A stretch of 63,812 nt of DNA from Candidatus Gastranaerophilales bacterium (GCA_944325085.1 CALUYT010000009.1:1-63812); one strand, 5' to 3'; positions 42,539-53,500 are shown, counted from the stretch's first letter. Notes: a model not told the origin generated them from the sequence alone. Translations and numbers: made by a program.

Positions 42539-43900
42539 TTAAAAATCTCTAGGTTTTATTCCATGTAACCAATTTGATTCAATTTTTTCTAAAGATATTC
42601 CTTTAGTTTCAGGTACAAAGAAGTAAACAAAAATTATACATAGTAAAGAAACTAAAGCAAAGCCCCAAAATGTTAGAGCTCCGCCAATTCTATGTAATAA
42701 TATTGGAAAACTGCTAACAACAAAGAAATTAAATGCAAAGTTTGAAACAGTGCATATACTCATTGCAACTCCTCTGATTTTTAACGGGAATACTTCTGAT
42801 ACAAGTATCCAACCAATAGGTCCTAGACTCATTGCAAAGCATATAATGTATGTTACAAGACTTCCGACTGTTACCCATTTTAAATTGTCACCAAAGAAAT
42901 CTGCAAACGCAAAAGCTCCGCCTAAAGCTATTAAACTTAGCATAACACCTGTTAACCCAAAGTATAGTAGAGGTTTTCTTCCAAGTCTATCTGTAAAGTA
43001 TAATGCAACTATCGTCATTAAGAAATTGATAATTCCAATTCCTGTTGTAGCATATATTGCACTAATATTACTTTCAAATCCAGCATTTTTGAATATTGTT
43101 GGCGCATAATAAATTATTGTGTTTATGCCTGTGCAGATTTGAGCAAACATAATACCAATACCTACAACAAATGGCATAATCATCCATTTTTTAAATCTGA
43201 ATTTTTTGTCACTTTTATTTTCTTCTGTTTTTAAAGTTGCTTTAACATCTTGTATTTCTTTATCAACGTCAATATCAGGTTCTATTTTTAAAAATACTTG
43301 TTTAGCTTCATCTTCTCTTTTTTTGCTAATAAGCCAGCGTGGAGTATCATGCATAAAGCACATTCCGATAAATAAGATTAAGCCTGGTACAACACCTGCA
43401 AATAACATCCATCTCCAGTTATATACAGCTCCGGCAAAAGCAGCATTAATGAAGTAGGAGAATAATATACCTGCAGTAATAGCCCATTGATATAATGATA
43501 CTAAAGTTCCTCTCAAATTCTTAGGAGAAATTTCAGACAGATATAATGGAACAACAAAATTTACAATACCAACGGCAAAACCAACAAATATTCTTGAGGC
43601 AATTAGAACGTATATATTTGGCGCAAAAGCACAAAGGATTGAGCCTAAAATAAATATGACAGCTGTTGCCATAATGATTTTTTTTCGTCCAAAAATATCA
43701 GCTAAAATTCCATTTGTTGCAGCACCAATAACTGCTCCTATTAATACTGAGCTTACTAAAATTCCTTGAACTGTATCTGCTAGATTCCAAGATTCATTTA
43801 TAAATAGTAATGCTCCTGAAATAACTCCGGTGTCATATCCGGATAATAAGCCTCCTAATGATGCAATAATTGCAACGACATACAACCAAAAATATTTCAT
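42539..43900 (-). CDS. MFS sugar porter (sugar:H+ symporter type)
   Basis: A 453-residue, 12-helix transporter of the sugar porter family. Signatures are GYDTGVISGALLF in helix 1, the loop DIFGRKKIIM (D-R-G-R-R-type), VPLYLSEISPKNLRGTLVSLYQWAI (PESPR/E-x-x-P-x-x-x-R-G), DTPRWLISKKREDEAKQVF (PESPRWL) and the C-terminal VFVPETKGISLEKIE (PETKG). It probably imports a hexose or pentose. The start is the ATG at 43900 with AAAAGGTG upstream. No sugar-catabolic gene adjoins it. Confidence 0.92.
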   Translation of the reverse strand: MKYFWLYVVAIIASLGGLLSGYDTGVISGALLFINESWNLADTVQGILVSSVLIGAVIGAATNGILADIFGRKKIIMATAVIFILGSILCAFAPNIYVLIASRIFVGFAVGIVNFVVPLYLSEISPKNLRGTLVSLYQWAITAGILFSYFINAAFAGAVYNWRWMLFAGVVPGLILFIGMCFMHDTPRWLISKKREDEAKQVFLKIEPDIDVDKEIQDVKATLKTEENKSDKKFRFKKWMIMPFVVGIGIMFAQICTGINTIIYYAPTIFKNAGFESNISAIYATTGIGIINFLMTIVALYFTDRLGRKPLLYFGLTGVMLSLIALGGAFAFADFFGDNLKWVTVGSLVTYIICFAMSLGPIGWILVSEVFPLKIRGVAMSICTVSNFAFNFFVVSSFPILLHRIGGALTFWGFALVSLLCIIFVYFFVPETKGISLEKIESNWLHGIKPRDF

Positions 43901-44051
43901 AATAAACACCTTTTTATACTCTTATTCTTATTATAATTCATGTTTTAAAATTTTTAAACTGTTAAAAAATATTTTAAAAATCTCATATATATAGAGTATG
44001 TCAAATTCTTTTATAGTCGTTATACTAAACAGGTGGTGAGAGGTAGGTTTT

Positions 44052-44408
44052 ATGTTAGCACAGACTGTAAGAAATAATTTAACAGATATTAAGAGTTTAG
44101 ATTTAAGAAAAAAGACAACAAAATTTAGTAGTCTTTTTCAATCAGCTCCAACTGTTGATCCTCAAAGAAATGAAATAAGAAAAGTTCTTATGAAAGAAGG
44201 GCTTGTTGAATTAGATCAAGATGATTCTATTTTTGATGAAATTTCTCAACCTGAAGATTTTGATATAGTAGAGGATATGGATATTTCTGATTATATTGTT
44301 GAAAATCCAGATGAGGTAGTTGTTCAATTTCCGATAGTTTCTAATATACAGTTAGAAGAAAAATTACCATTTTTTAAATCAATAAGTTTGAAATTGGCAA
44401 GTTTATAG
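44052..44408 (+). CDS. Hypothetical protein (118 aa), acidic C-terminal half
   Basis: A 118-residue protein with a GAGAGG/TAGG-rich ribosome region just before the ATG. The N-terminal 40 residues are basic (LRKKTTKFSSLFQSAP). Residues 55-95 are acidic (ELDQDDSIFDEISQPEDFDIVEDMDISDYIVENPDEV). It ends in a hydrophobic tail (SISLKLASL). No domain recognised. It is a single gene closed by a terminator. Confidence 0.55.
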   Translation: MLAQTVRNNLTDIKSLDLRKKTTKFSSLFQSAPTVDPQRNEIRKVLMKEGLVELDQDDSIFDEISQPEDFDIVEDMDISDYIVENPDEVVVQFPIVSNIQLEEKLPFFKSISLKLASL

Positions 44409-44432
44409 TACTTGCAAAATATATATGTTTAT

Positions 44433-44467
44433 AAAAATGAGAACTTAAAAAAGGTTCTCATTTTTTT
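44433..44467 (+). terminator. Intrinsic terminator
   Basis: AAAAATGAGAAC (44433-44444) pairs with GTTCTCATTTTT (44454-44465), followed by T. Confidence 0.85.
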
Positions 44468-44522
44468 GTTATACTAAGTTTTAAAATAACTAACTTTTAT
44501 TATTTGAACTTAGGAGAGAACA

Positions 44523-46133
44523 TTGAATATTGACGTGAAAGATAGACTATCAACATTAAAGGGTGATATTTTTGGTGGGATTATAGCGACTATTATAGCA
44601 TTTCCTCAAGCATTAGCTTTTGGTGTAGCATCTGGTATGGGTGCTGCTGCAGGTATTTGGGGGGCAATAATTTTATCTTTTATCGCAGGAATTTTAGGTT
44701 GTAATTTGCCTATAGTTTCCGGTCCAACCGGTCCTACAGCGATTATTGTTGCCGTTATTGTAAGTGCTGCCTCTGGAAATATTGATAAAGTTATTCCTAT
44801 TTTAGTTATGGCTGCAATATTTCAAATAATTATATCCCTTACTCAAATTCCAAGAATGATTAAATATGTGCCTTACCCTGTAATTTCCGGGTTTTTAACA
44901 GGGATTGGTTTGATAATTATTATTCTTCAATTATCTCCTTTGTTGGGTGGTGCAACTTTTTCATCAACAATTAAAGCATTAATGTATTATCCTCAGTTAT
45001 TTTCTAATATTAATTTGCAAGCTTTAATTTTGGGTTGTTCAACTTTGGCTATTTTGTTTTTTACTCCAAAATTTATAACAAAATACGTTCCTTCTCAATT
45101 GTTAGCGTTGGTTTTGATGACAGGTGTTGCTTATTATTTTGGATTTAATGTTGAAAAAATTTCTGGTGTAACATTGTCTATTCCTCAAGCTCATTTACCT
45201 ATATTTAATTTGGATTTGATAATGAAAGATATTCCTACAGCTTTGACATTAGCTTTTATTGCAACAAGTGAAAGTTTATTAACAGGAATTATTATGGATT
45301 CGTTGATGAAGGTTAAACATAATTCTAAACGCCTTGTTGCATCACAAGGTATTGGTAATTTGTTTTGTGCTCTAACCGGTTCAATGTATGGTACTGCGGC
45401 TACAATGAGAAGTGTTGCGGCTGTTAAAATTGGTGCAAAAACAAGATGGAGCGCAATTTTATGTTCTGTAATTATGGCAGTTTTATTGTTTAAATTTACA
45501 GGGTTTATCTCGCAGATTCCAATATGTGTTTTAGCTGCTATTTTGATTAAAATTGGATATGATATTTTGGATTTGAAGGTTATAAAAGTTTTAAAATATG
45601 CACCTAAAGATGATTTGTATGTATTGATAACGGTACTTTTGTTTACGGTATTTTATAATTTGATATTTGCTTTAGGTTTGGGAATAATTTTGGCTGCGCT
45701 ATTATATGCTAAAAGGGTTGCTGATAATACAAATATTAAAGTTAATCAATATGATCCTGCAGCATATACAAGTTTTGAAACTCAAGTTGAACAAGATTCA
45801 CATTATAAAATTAGAATCTTGCATATTGACGGACAATTTTTCTTTGGTTCTATAACTCAAATTGTTTCTCATTTTGACGAACTTTTAGAAACTGAATATA
45901 TTATTTTAAATTATTCTTCTAATTCAGAGTTGGATATGTCTGCGATTTTTGCTTTAGAAGATATAATTGTAAGATTGAAATCTCAAAAGATAAAATTATA
46001 TCTTGTAATTCCAAATGAAAAAGTTTTTAACCAAATAAAATCTTTAGAGATAATTTCACAAATAGGTGAAGATGCTGTATTAACAGATGAAAATGTTGCA
46101 ATTCAAAATGCAATGCAAGATTTGCATATTTAA
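44523..46133 (+). CDS. SulP-family anion transporter with STAS domain
   Basis: A 536-residue transporter. The N-terminal membrane part has the SulP signature (GGIIATIIAFPQALAFGVASGMGAAAGIWGAIILSFIAGILG, then VSGPTGPTAIIVAVIV) over 12-14 helices to about residue 400. A C-terminal STAS domain (IRILHIDGQFFFGSITQIVSHF ... YIILNYSSNSELDMSAIFALEDI) follows. SulP members carry sulfate, bicarbonate or dicarboxylates, and the substrate is not readable here. The start is a TTG at 44523 with AGGAG 8 bases upstream. Confidence 0.92.
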   Translation: MNIDVKDRLSTLKGDIFGGIIATIIAFPQALAFGVASGMGAAAGIWGAIILSFIAGILGCNLPIVSGPTGPTAIIVAVIVSAASGNIDKVIPILVMAAIFQIIISLTQIPRMIKYVPYPVISGFLTGIGLIIIILQLSPLLGGATFSSTIKALMYYPQLFSNINLQALILGCSTLAILFFTPKFITKYVPSQLLALVLMTGVAYYFGFNVEKISGVTLSIPQAHLPIFNLDLIMKDIPTALTLAFIATSESLLTGIIMDSLMKVKHNSKRLVASQGIGNLFCALTGSMYGTAATMRSVAAVKIGAKTRWSAILCSVIMAVLLFKFTGFISQIPICVLAAILIKIGYDILDLKVIKVLKYAPKDDLYVLITVLLFTVFYNLIFALGLGIILAALLYAKRVADNTNIKVNQYDPAAYTSFETQVEQDSHYKIRILHIDGQFFFGSITQIVSHFDELLETEYIILNYSSNSELDMSAIFALEDIIVRLKSQKIKLYLVIPNEKVFNQIKSLEIISQIGEDAVLTDENVAIQNAMQDLHI

Positions 46134-46212
46134 ACTTTTAATTGGCAAGGCTTTGGAGTATTTGTGTAAATTCTGATTTATGTGGTAAAATGAAGAAAAA
46201 AGGAGATATGTT

Positions 46213-46425
46213 ATGTTTCAAGTTTATACATCAAGTGATAAATCTGAGTTGTCAAAAAATTTAGTTGGTGAATTTAAAGATTATGATGAAGCAATGGATT
46301 TTGCAGAAAAATCAATCGAAGGTAAAAAAGGTTTGAGATATATAGTTGAAGAAACTAATGGCTGTGTTAATAGCTATGGCGATCTTATTGCTTCAGTTGT
46401 TGCCGAAAGTGATTTTAATGAGTAG
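46213..46425 (+). CDS. Small hypothetical protein (70 aa)
   Basis: A 70-residue protein with a strong ribosome site (AAAGGAG, 7 bases before ATG). The layout is strand-helix-strand (MFQVYTSSDKSELSKNLVGEFKDYDEAMDFAEKSIEGKKGLRYIVEETNG), a compact alpha/beta fold. No family recognised. The terminator downstream is shared with the convergent HxlR gene. Confidence 0.65.
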   Translation: MFQVYTSSDKSELSKNLVGEFKDYDEAMDFAEKSIEGKKGLRYIVEETNGCVNSYGDLIASVVAESDFNE

Positions 46426-46444
46426 GTTAAATATGTAAGTTTAA

Positions 46445-46476
46445 AAAATGAGCTGATATTTTTATCAGCTCATTTT
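46445..46476. terminator. Bidirectional terminator overlapping the hxlR-type stop
   Basis: AAAATGAGCTGATA (46445-46458) pairs with TATCAGCTCATTTT (46463-46476). The last codons and TGA stop of the minus-strand HxlR gene lie inside the stem. Confidence 0.88.
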
Positions 46477-46812
46477 CATTTTTTCAACTAATTTAATATA
46501 TTTCTTATAATCTTTTCCCCATACTTTCATTGAGTCTAGTACAGGCATGAGGCTATAACCTATATCTGTTAAGGTGTATTCAACTTTTGGCGGAATTTGA
46601 GGATAGACTTTTCGTTCCACAAGTCCTAATTCTTCCATGTCTCTTAATTTTGCAGTTAATACTTTTTGGGTAATCCCTTTTACTGCTTTTTTAAGTTCTC
46701 CAAATCGCATTGTACCGTTTAAAAGCTCTCTTATTATAAGAACTTTCCATTTGCAACTAAGCATTTTTAAAGTTGTTTCAATTGGGCACTTTGGGAGGTC
46801 TTTTGAATTCAT
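46465..46812 (-). CDS. HxlR-family transcriptional regulator
   Basis: A 115-residue winged-helix regulator of the HxlR (MarR-like, DUF24) family: CPIETTLKMLSCKWKVLIIRELLNGTMRFGELKKAVKGITQKVLTAKLRDMEELGLVERKVYPQIPPKVEYTLTDIG. The Cys10 and Cys20 region near the N-terminus is typical of redox-sensing members. There is no divergent target gene. It lies downstream of aroK-aroB on the same strand but has its own promoter with an inverted repeat. Targets are unknown. Confidence 0.9.
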   Translation of the reverse strand: MNSKDLPKCPIETTLKMLSCKWKVLIIRELLNGTMRFGELKKAVKGITQKVLTAKLRDMEELGLVERKVYPQIPPKVEYTLTDIGYSLMPVLDSMKVWGKDYKKYIKLVEKMKMS

Positions 46813-46822
46813 AAATACTCCA

Positions 46823-46861
46823 TTAGTATATTTTGGTTACTATAACTTTTTTATATACTAA
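46823..46861 (-). promoter_or_regulatory. Candidate HxlR operator
   Basis: TTAGTATA (46823-46830) and TATACTAA (46854-46861) form a perfect 8-bp inverted repeat spaced 23 bases. A second small palindrome GTTA-n3-TAAC lies between them. It directly precedes the regulator gene, so autoregulation is likely. Confidence 0.5.
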
Positions 46862-46889
46862 CGCAAGTTTGATGTTTTTTGCAACATTG

Positions 46890-47969
46890 TTAAAATTCTA
46901 AATATTGTTTTATTTCTTCCGGAGTGAATTTGAATTCTTTAACTGTTGCGTATTCTATAGGAAGAATAAATGATATGTATTCATCTGTTGCTTTTTTATC
47001 TGTAGTGATAATGTTTAAAATTTTATTTTTATCAAACTTTGGTAATGGTGAATATTCAAATTTTTTGATTAAATCTTCACATAAAAACTTATATTCTTTA
47101 TCTATAAAATTTTGTTTTTGTGCAATGTTAAGAGCAAAATTTATACCTTCTATAACACAATGTCCATGAGTGTATTTTTTGTATTTTGTGATATTTTCTA
47201 TTGCGTGTCCATATGTATGACCAAAGTTTAGAATTTTTCTAAGATTTCCTTCTTTTTCGTCTTGTTCAACGACTGAAATCTTTAATTCTATACAAATTTT
47301 TATGAGTTCTTTCAGAGTTAGAATATCTCTGGATAATATTTTTTGATAATTTTCATTTAAAAAATTAATAAGTTGAGGTTCTTTATGAGGATTACAACTT
47401 TTTTCTATGAAGCCGTATTTTAGAATTTCGCCTAATCCGCTTTTGAATTGTTTTTCATCAAGAGTTTTTAGGAAATTGACATTTATAAACACAGCTTTAG
47501 GTTGATAAAAACTACCAATAAGATTTTTCCCATATTTAGAATTTATTGCAGTTTTACCTCCTACTGAGCTATCTGTTGATGAAAGTAAAGTTGTTGGAAC
47601 TTGGATTAAATTTATTCCTCTCATATATGTTGAGGCTGCAAAGCCTGCGATATCTCCAACTACTCCTCCTCCAATTGCAATAACAGCATCTTCTCTTTTT
47701 AATTTTTTAGATAATGCAAAATCTAAGATTTTAATGTAATTTTTATAATTTTTTTCGCTTTCACCGTCTTTTAAAACAAATATTTTTTCTTTCGGAAAGT
47801 TAAGTATTTCTCCGTATAATTTATAAACTTTTTGACTAAATATCACAATATAATTTTTATGATCTATTTCATTTAATATATTCTTTTTTAAATTACAGAT
47901 ATCAAAATTATTTATGTGAATAGTGTAATTTATATTTTTTGCGTTAATATCAACGGATAAATTTATCAT
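46890..47969 (-). CDS. aroB: 3-dehydroquinate synthase
   Basis: A 359-residue shikimate-pathway enzyme converting DAHP to 3-dehydroquinate using NAD+ and zinc. Conserved blocks are DGESEKNYKNYIKILDFALSKKLKREDAVIAIGGGVVGDIAGFAASTYMRGINLIQVPTTLLSSTDSSVGGKTAIN, and the metal ligands in LNFGHTYGHAIE and HGHCVIEGI. The start overlaps aroK by 4 bases (ATGA type), so the two are one operon. The length matches the family. Confidence 0.96.
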   Translation of the reverse strand: MINLSVDINAKNINYTIHINNFDICNLKKNILNEIDHKNYIVIFSQKVYKLYGEILNFPKEKIFVLKDGESEKNYKNYIKILDFALSKKLKREDAVIAIGGGVVGDIAGFAASTYMRGINLIQVPTTLLSSTDSSVGGKTAINSKYGKNLIGSFYQPKAVFINVNFLKTLDEKQFKSGLGEILKYGFIEKSCNPHKEPQLINFLNENYQKILSRDILTLKELIKICIELKISVVEQDEKEGNLRKILNFGHTYGHAIENITKYKKYTHGHCVIEGINFALNIAQKQNFIDKEYKFLCEDLIKKFEYSPLPKFDKNKILNIITTDKKATDEYISFILPIEYATVKEFKFTPEEIKQYLEF

Positions 47970-48466
47970 TCCAAAACTCCTGTAATTTCTTCTATAATTT
48001 CGTTTGTTTTTTTATTATCTGTATTTATTATATAAGATGCAGTTTCATAATTATGTTTTCGTTGATTAATAATATTATTTATAGTTTCTATATTCATATT
48101 ATCACAAAGTAACGGACGAGATTTATTATTTTTAATTCTATCAAAAATTTGTTCAGGCGATGTTTTTAGGTAAATTACATTAGAATTTTTTAATAAAAAA
48201 TCGCGAGTTTCAGTATTTTCAAAAGCTCCTCCGCCAAGTGAAATTACACTGTTTGTTGGTGAAAAAATTTTTTTTATTATCTCTTTTTCAATTGTTCTAA
48301 AATGTTTTTCTCCATGTTTAGAAAATATTTCTGATATTTTGATACCTTCTTGTTCTTCGATTAATGTATCTATATCAAAAAATTCTAAATTTAATTTGTT
48401 TGATAATAATTTTCCTATAGTGGTTTTTCCAGAACCCATCATTCCTGTTAGTACAATAGTTTTCAT
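47966..48466 (-). CDS. aroK: Shikimate kinase
   Basis: A 166-residue P-loop kinase phosphorylating shikimate. Walker A is GMMGSGKTTIGK (8-19), then DIDTLIEEQEG, the shikimate-binding Arg in HFRTIEKEII, GGGAFE, and the lid RPLL. It is the first gene of the aroK-aroB operon. No clear ribosome site lies before its ATG. Confidence 0.95.
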   Translation of the reverse strand: MKTIVLTGMMGSGKTTIGKLLSNKLNLEFFDIDTLIEEQEGIKISEIFSKHGEKHFRTIEKEIIKKIFSPTNSVISLGGGAFENTETRDFLLKNSNVIYLKTSPEQIFDRIKNNKSRPLLCDNMNIETINNIINQRKHNYETASYIINTDNKKTNEIIEEITGVLE

Positions 48467-48565
48467 AAGTTTATAATAGCTTAAATTTTATAAAAAATAA
48501 ATATATTTAACTTTTTTGACTTGTAAAATGGTTAATGTATTATGAAAAAAAAAGAGGAAATGATT

Positions 48566-49351
48566 ATGTATAAAAAGATAATATCATTATTGATGTTGGT
48601 AGTTTTGGTATGTTGCGGTTGTGGTAAAAAACAAGATGAACCAATATCAAATGACTTAAATACAATTACACAGCGAGATAAGTTAATTGTTGGAGTAAAA
48701 ACTGATACTTATCCTTTTGGTTATATGGACGAAAAGGGACATTTTGCAGGTTATGATGCTGCCTTAGGCAGGTTAATTGCTCGTGGTATTTTAGGTAGTG
48801 ATAAGAAGGTTAAATTTGTTCCGGTGACGGCTTCTGATAGAATGATGAAGTTATATTCCGGAGATATTGATATGATTATTGCTACAATGTCAGTTACTCC
48901 TAAGCGTTTAGAAATTTTAGATTTTTCTGAACCATATTATACTGCAGGTCAAGCATTATTAGTTAAAAAAGGTAGTGATGTTAAGACTATACAGGATTTA
49001 AAAGGTAAAAAAGCAATTATTGTTTATGGTTCAACAAGTGAAAATAGTTTAAGAACAGCAGTTCCGGGTGTTGGAGTTATAGGGTATAGGACATATCCGG
49101 ATGCTTATAAAGCGTTAAAAGCTGGTAAGGCTGATGCGATTGTTTCTGATGATACTATTTTGCTAGGGTTGGCTTTAAAAGATGATAGTGTAGAGTTGTT
49201 GCCAAAAAGATATTCAAAAGAATTATATGCAGTAGCTTTTAGAAAAGGTCCTGAGTCTAAAGATTTAGTAAGAGCGGTTAACAATGTTATTCAAATAGAA
49301 AAAAAGAATGGAACATTGAAAACTCTTCAAGAAAATTTTGGTATTAAATAA
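48566..49351 (+). CDS. Amino-acid ABC transporter substrate-binding lipoprotein
   Basis: A 261-residue periplasmic-binding-protein family 3 lipoprotein. The signal peptide MYKKIISLLMLVVLVCCGCG contains a lipobox (V-C-C-G-C). The mature part has RDKLIVGVKTDTYPFGYMDEKGHFAGYDAALGRLIA and DMIIATMSVTPKRLEILDFSEPYYTAGQALLV, standard for polar amino acid binding. I start at the ATG at 48566, where AAGAGGA is well placed. An earlier ATG at 48542 overlaps that site. The permease and ATPase genes are not adjacent. The 3' end overlaps the convergent tRNA nucleotidyltransferase gene by 8 bases. Confidence 0.9.
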   Translation: MYKKIISLLMLVVLVCCGCGKKQDEPISNDLNTITQRDKLIVGVKTDTYPFGYMDEKGHFAGYDAALGRLIARGILGSDKKVKFVPVTASDRMMKLYSGDIDMIIATMSVTPKRLEILDFSEPYYTAGQALLVKKGSDVKTIQDLKGKKAIIVYGSTSENSLRTAVPGVGVIGYRTYPDAYKALKAGKADAIVSDDTILLGLALKDDSVELLPKRYSKELYAVAFRKGPESKDLVRAVNNVIQIEKKNGTLKTLQENFGIK

Positions 49352-50441
49352 TATTGAAAAATTTTTTAGCAAGTTGAATTTCCTGAGGTTTTGTAATCTC
49401 AGGATTTTTAATTTTTTCTCTTAAAACATAGTCAAAACATTGTTGATATTTTTCAGAAGGTTTAATGCCTAAATCTTGCAAATCTTTTCCTGATATTTCG
49501 AGATTGATTTTGTTTAATTTATTTAAGTAAAGATTAACTATATCAGTATTGATTGTAGAATACATAATTACTGATTCAATGTTTATGCTTTTAAATGTTT
49601 TATATATTTCAAAATCGTCTTTGAAAGTTTTTGATTTGAGGTTTTTAAAATCATCTACAATTTTTTTCTCTATTTTGGTAAGAGGTAGGTTTTCAATATT
49701 TGGCAACAAACCAATATAAATTATCCAAATATTGTTTGGTTTAATATTATTAATAAGTTTTTCAAAGTTGTAATTTGGAATTGTAAATTCTTGTGGGGCA
49801 ATGAGTTTATATATTTTTTGTTGTATAAATTTTTCAAATGCAGACCAAGAATTCAGATTGAAAGTTTCTATTAATTCTTTCTTTAATCTTTTAAAAGACA
49901 TATCATAATTTATATTGTTCAGATATTTTTCTTGTAGTTGTTTTGTGTGTTCGTCTAATTCAAAATTAAATCGTATTGAAAATTTTAGACCTCTTAATAT
50001 TCTTGTTGGGTCATCGATAAAGCTTTTATCGTGTAGAACTTTTAGTTTTTTTTGTTTTATATCTTCAAGTCCGTTTGTATAATCTATGATTTCTCCTGTT
50101 AATGTCGATTTTGCAAGAGCATTTATTGTGAAATCTCGTCTTAGAATATCCTCTTTTAGAGAACAGCCAATATTATTTACAACGGGTAGATGCCCTTTTT
50201 GTGGGTAAACTTCATCTCTGGTAGAAGCTATATCAATTTCTTGATTATCCAGTTTTATTTTTACTGTACCAAAAGGTTCATTAATTTGGATAATTTGGGC
50301 ATTTGGAATTGTTTGGGCATATTCAATAGCATTCCCAACGTATGTTATATCTATGTCAAAACTATCTAATCCAAGTAGTTCATCACGTACTACTCCGCCA
50401 ATATAAAATAAGTTTTTATCGTGTAAATTGATGATGCCCAT
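49344..50441 (-). CDS. CCA tRNA nucleotidyltransferase/poly(A) polymerase family
   Basis: A 365-residue class II nucleotidyltransferase. The head domain has YIGGVVRDELLGLDSFDIDITYVG, with the catalytic D-x-D, FGTVKIKLDNQEIDIASTRDE, and the DILRRDFTINALA motif. DPTRILRGLKFSIRFNF is the neck ATP/CTP-binding motif. It adds CCA, or only A or CC, to tRNA 3' ends. The tRNA-Ala in this window lacks an encoded CCA, so such activity is needed. It overlaps the upstream lipoprotein gene by 8 bases at the stops. Confidence 0.88.
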   Translation of the reverse strand: MGIINLHDKNLFYIGGVVRDELLGLDSFDIDITYVGNAIEYAQTIPNAQIIQINEPFGTVKIKLDNQEIDIASTRDEVYPQKGHLPVVNNIGCSLKEDILRRDFTINALAKSTLTGEIIDYTNGLEDIKQKKLKVLHDKSFIDDPTRILRGLKFSIRFNFELDEHTKQLQEKYLNNINYDMSFKRLKKELIETFNLNSWSAFEKFIQQKIYKLIAPQEFTIPNYNFEKLINNIKPNNIWIIYIGLLPNIENLPLTKIEKKIVDDFKNLKSKTFKDDFEIYKTFKSINIESVIMYSTINTDIVNLYLNKLNKINLEISGKDLQDLGIKPSEKYQQCFDYVLREKIKNPEITKPQEIQLAKKFFNII

Positions 50442-50503
50442 ACATTGATTTTAGCGTAAAATAGTATAAAATAAAAGAGATTAGTATTTGAAGAAGGGTA
50501 AAT

Positions 50504-53500
50504 ATGTTACAAGAAGCAACCAAAGCTCTTAATTCAGCTTTCAATAATAGTTTTATAAAGAAATTAAGTCAATATCTTCACGATTGTGTTAGAGAAGAAG
50601 TAAAAAGCTCTACATTCAGAAATTTAAAAGGTGATAAGGATAATAAGTGGATATTTTTAAAAGAGCAAGAAACTTTGTTAACTCAAGGTTTGGAATATTT
50701 GAAACTTGATGGGTCAAATCCAAATCTTACAGAATTAATGTTACAAGGAGTTTCAAGCGCAAGAGATAAATATCTTATTTATGGATATATGTTTTTGGTT
50801 GGTCGTAACGGAAAATCTAAACGCAGTAATGAATTTTTAACCCCATTACTTTATGTTCCTTGTAAGTTAGAAAGAAATGGAGTAAGCATAAATTGTATTT
50901 TACAAGATGATGTTTTGTCATTGAACACAGGCGCATTAGCTGCACTTTTGAAAAAAGGTGAAGATGATGACGAAGTAGATTTATTTTTAGAAGGAATTTT
51001 AGATGTTGTTCCTGATTTACCAATTACAAAAGAAAAAATGGATATTTTCTTAACAACATTAAAATCTTTAATTCCTGATATTGAAATTAGCAGTGATCCT
51101 TCCGAAAATGTTGATGAAGATAATGTTTCAAAAGATGAAACTTCATCAAAAGATTTATCTGACGTACAAATCACAGGTGAAAATTTTGATGAAATTATTG
51201 ATGATGAAATTCAAGAGCAGAAACATAAAGCAGCGGTTGGTGATATCAAAAAACTTTCTGTAACATACCAGAGTGCAATTATTTTAACAAAAAGACCTGC
51301 AGTGACTGCCGGGGTTTTGCATGAGTTAATGCAAATTGCAGAAAAACCTAGCGGAGTTTTTAGAGAAACTACATTGAGTGTAATAAATGATGAATATACG
51401 CAATCTGTAGAAAAAAATATACCACTGAAAGATTCTGAAGAGTCTTTTTATCCGATTACTCCACTTGCATTGAGTGATTCTCAAGAAAAAGTAATTAGAA
51501 ATGTTGAAAATAATAAACTTATTGCAGTACAAGGACCTCCTGGAACCGGTAAGTCGCAAACAATTGTTAATTTGGTAGCTCATTTGATAGCAAATGGTAA
51601 AACAGTATTGGTTGCTTCTCGTATGGATAAAGCAGTTGATGTTGTCGCTGACAGATTGAACGATTTAGGAGCTCCATATTTAGCATTAAGAGCCGGTAGA
51701 ATGAATTATCAAAAGCAATTGAGTTTTCAGTTGCAAGAGTTAACTTCCGGAAAATTTTCATTGGATGATGATGTTGAAGATTATATCTTTGCTGATGTAA
51801 AAGATATGAAGCAGCATTTGGATTGTATGAGAGAAACTGAAGCCAAGTGTGAAAAAATTATTAAATTAGAAAAAGACTGGCATGATTTAAAAGAAGAAAT
51901 AAAAAATCAAACAGTTTCTGTTGGTGAAATGCAATATATAAAAAGAGCTTTAAAAAAATCAGAAATAGATAATATTAATGATGTTATTAAAGCTTTAACT
52001 GAAAATATGGAAAAATCAGGATTTTTTGCATCATTTGCAAATATGTCTAATTTACGCCAGTTAAAGAAAATTCTTGATATTAAAGATTTTGAAGTTGAAC
52101 CTGAAAATCTGGATAGATTGAAAATAGAACTAGATTTTATGACTTTAAAATGGAAATTAAGAAAAATAGAAACTGATATTCAAAAAATTGGAAATCTTCA
52201 TGTGATGATGGAACAAATTCGTCAAATGAAGAGAAAACAAAAATTTCTAGCAATAAATATATTGAAAAGTACAAGAAGGGAAGCTTTAAAGGCCTTATTA
52301 AGAGATGCTAAAAAAGTTAGAAGAATTAAAGTTCATTCAAGAGCTTTAGTTGAAAGACGTAAAAAGAAAACAACTCAAATAATGGAAGAAGAAGATTTCA
52401 GACCACTATTAGATGCGTTTCCTTGTTGGTGTGTAACGACTTATGCTGTATCAGATTCATTGCCGCTAAAACCTGGTATGTTTGATGTTGCAATTATTGA
52501 TGAAGCTTCGCAATGTGATATTGCAAGTTGTTTCCCTATTATGTATAGAGCAAAAAGAACTGTTGTTGTTGGTGATGATAAACAGCTTCCTCACCTATCA
52601 TTCTTAGAAAAAGCAAAAGAACAGTCTTTCTTAAGTCAGTATGGAATTCCTGAAAAATATCAATTGATGTGGAGATTTAGAACTAATTCAATGTTTGATT
52701 TAGCTGATTATTATTCAATTAATTCAGTTATGTTAGACGAACATTTTAGAAGTCTTCCTCCAATTATTAATTTCTCAAATCACGAATTTTATAATGATAG
52801 AATTCGCATAATGAAAAACGATTCAATTGAAGATGATGCGATTGATATAATTAAGGTTCCTGATGGTAAAGTTGATATGGATGCAACAAGAAACTTGCCG
52901 GAAATAGAAGCTTTAGTAAAAACATTGCATGAAATAATTATTGAAGATGAACGCAAAAATCCGGATAAGCCTGTAAGTATTGGTATTATTTCCCCATTTA
53001 GAGCTCAAGTTGAGCAACTTAAAATTTCAGTGCCTAAAGTTTTATCTGATTATATGATTAAAAAACATCAAATAGAAATAGGTACAGCACATACTTTCCA
53101 AGGTGATGAGAGAGATATTATTTTAATGTCTTGGGCTTTTGCTAATAATTCTTATCCGCAAAGTATTACGTTTTTACAAAAACCAAATTTATTTAATGTT
53201 GCAATTACAAGAGCACGTTCAAAATGTATAAGCTTTGTATCTCATGATTTGGAAACTATGCCTGATGGACATTTTAGACATTATGTTTCATATTTGAAAA
53301 ATTATAAAGAGCGTAAAGCTGCATTATTAAATAATGAAATTGATGAAAATATCTATAAAAACAAGTTAGAACGTGAAATAGCAGATTCATTAAGACAATT
53401 AGAACACAAAGTTGTTGCAGGTTCAGATATTGCAGGTTTAAGTGTTGATTTGTTAGTTGACAATAAATTTGTCATAGAGGTAGATGGTGTGGAAGATAAT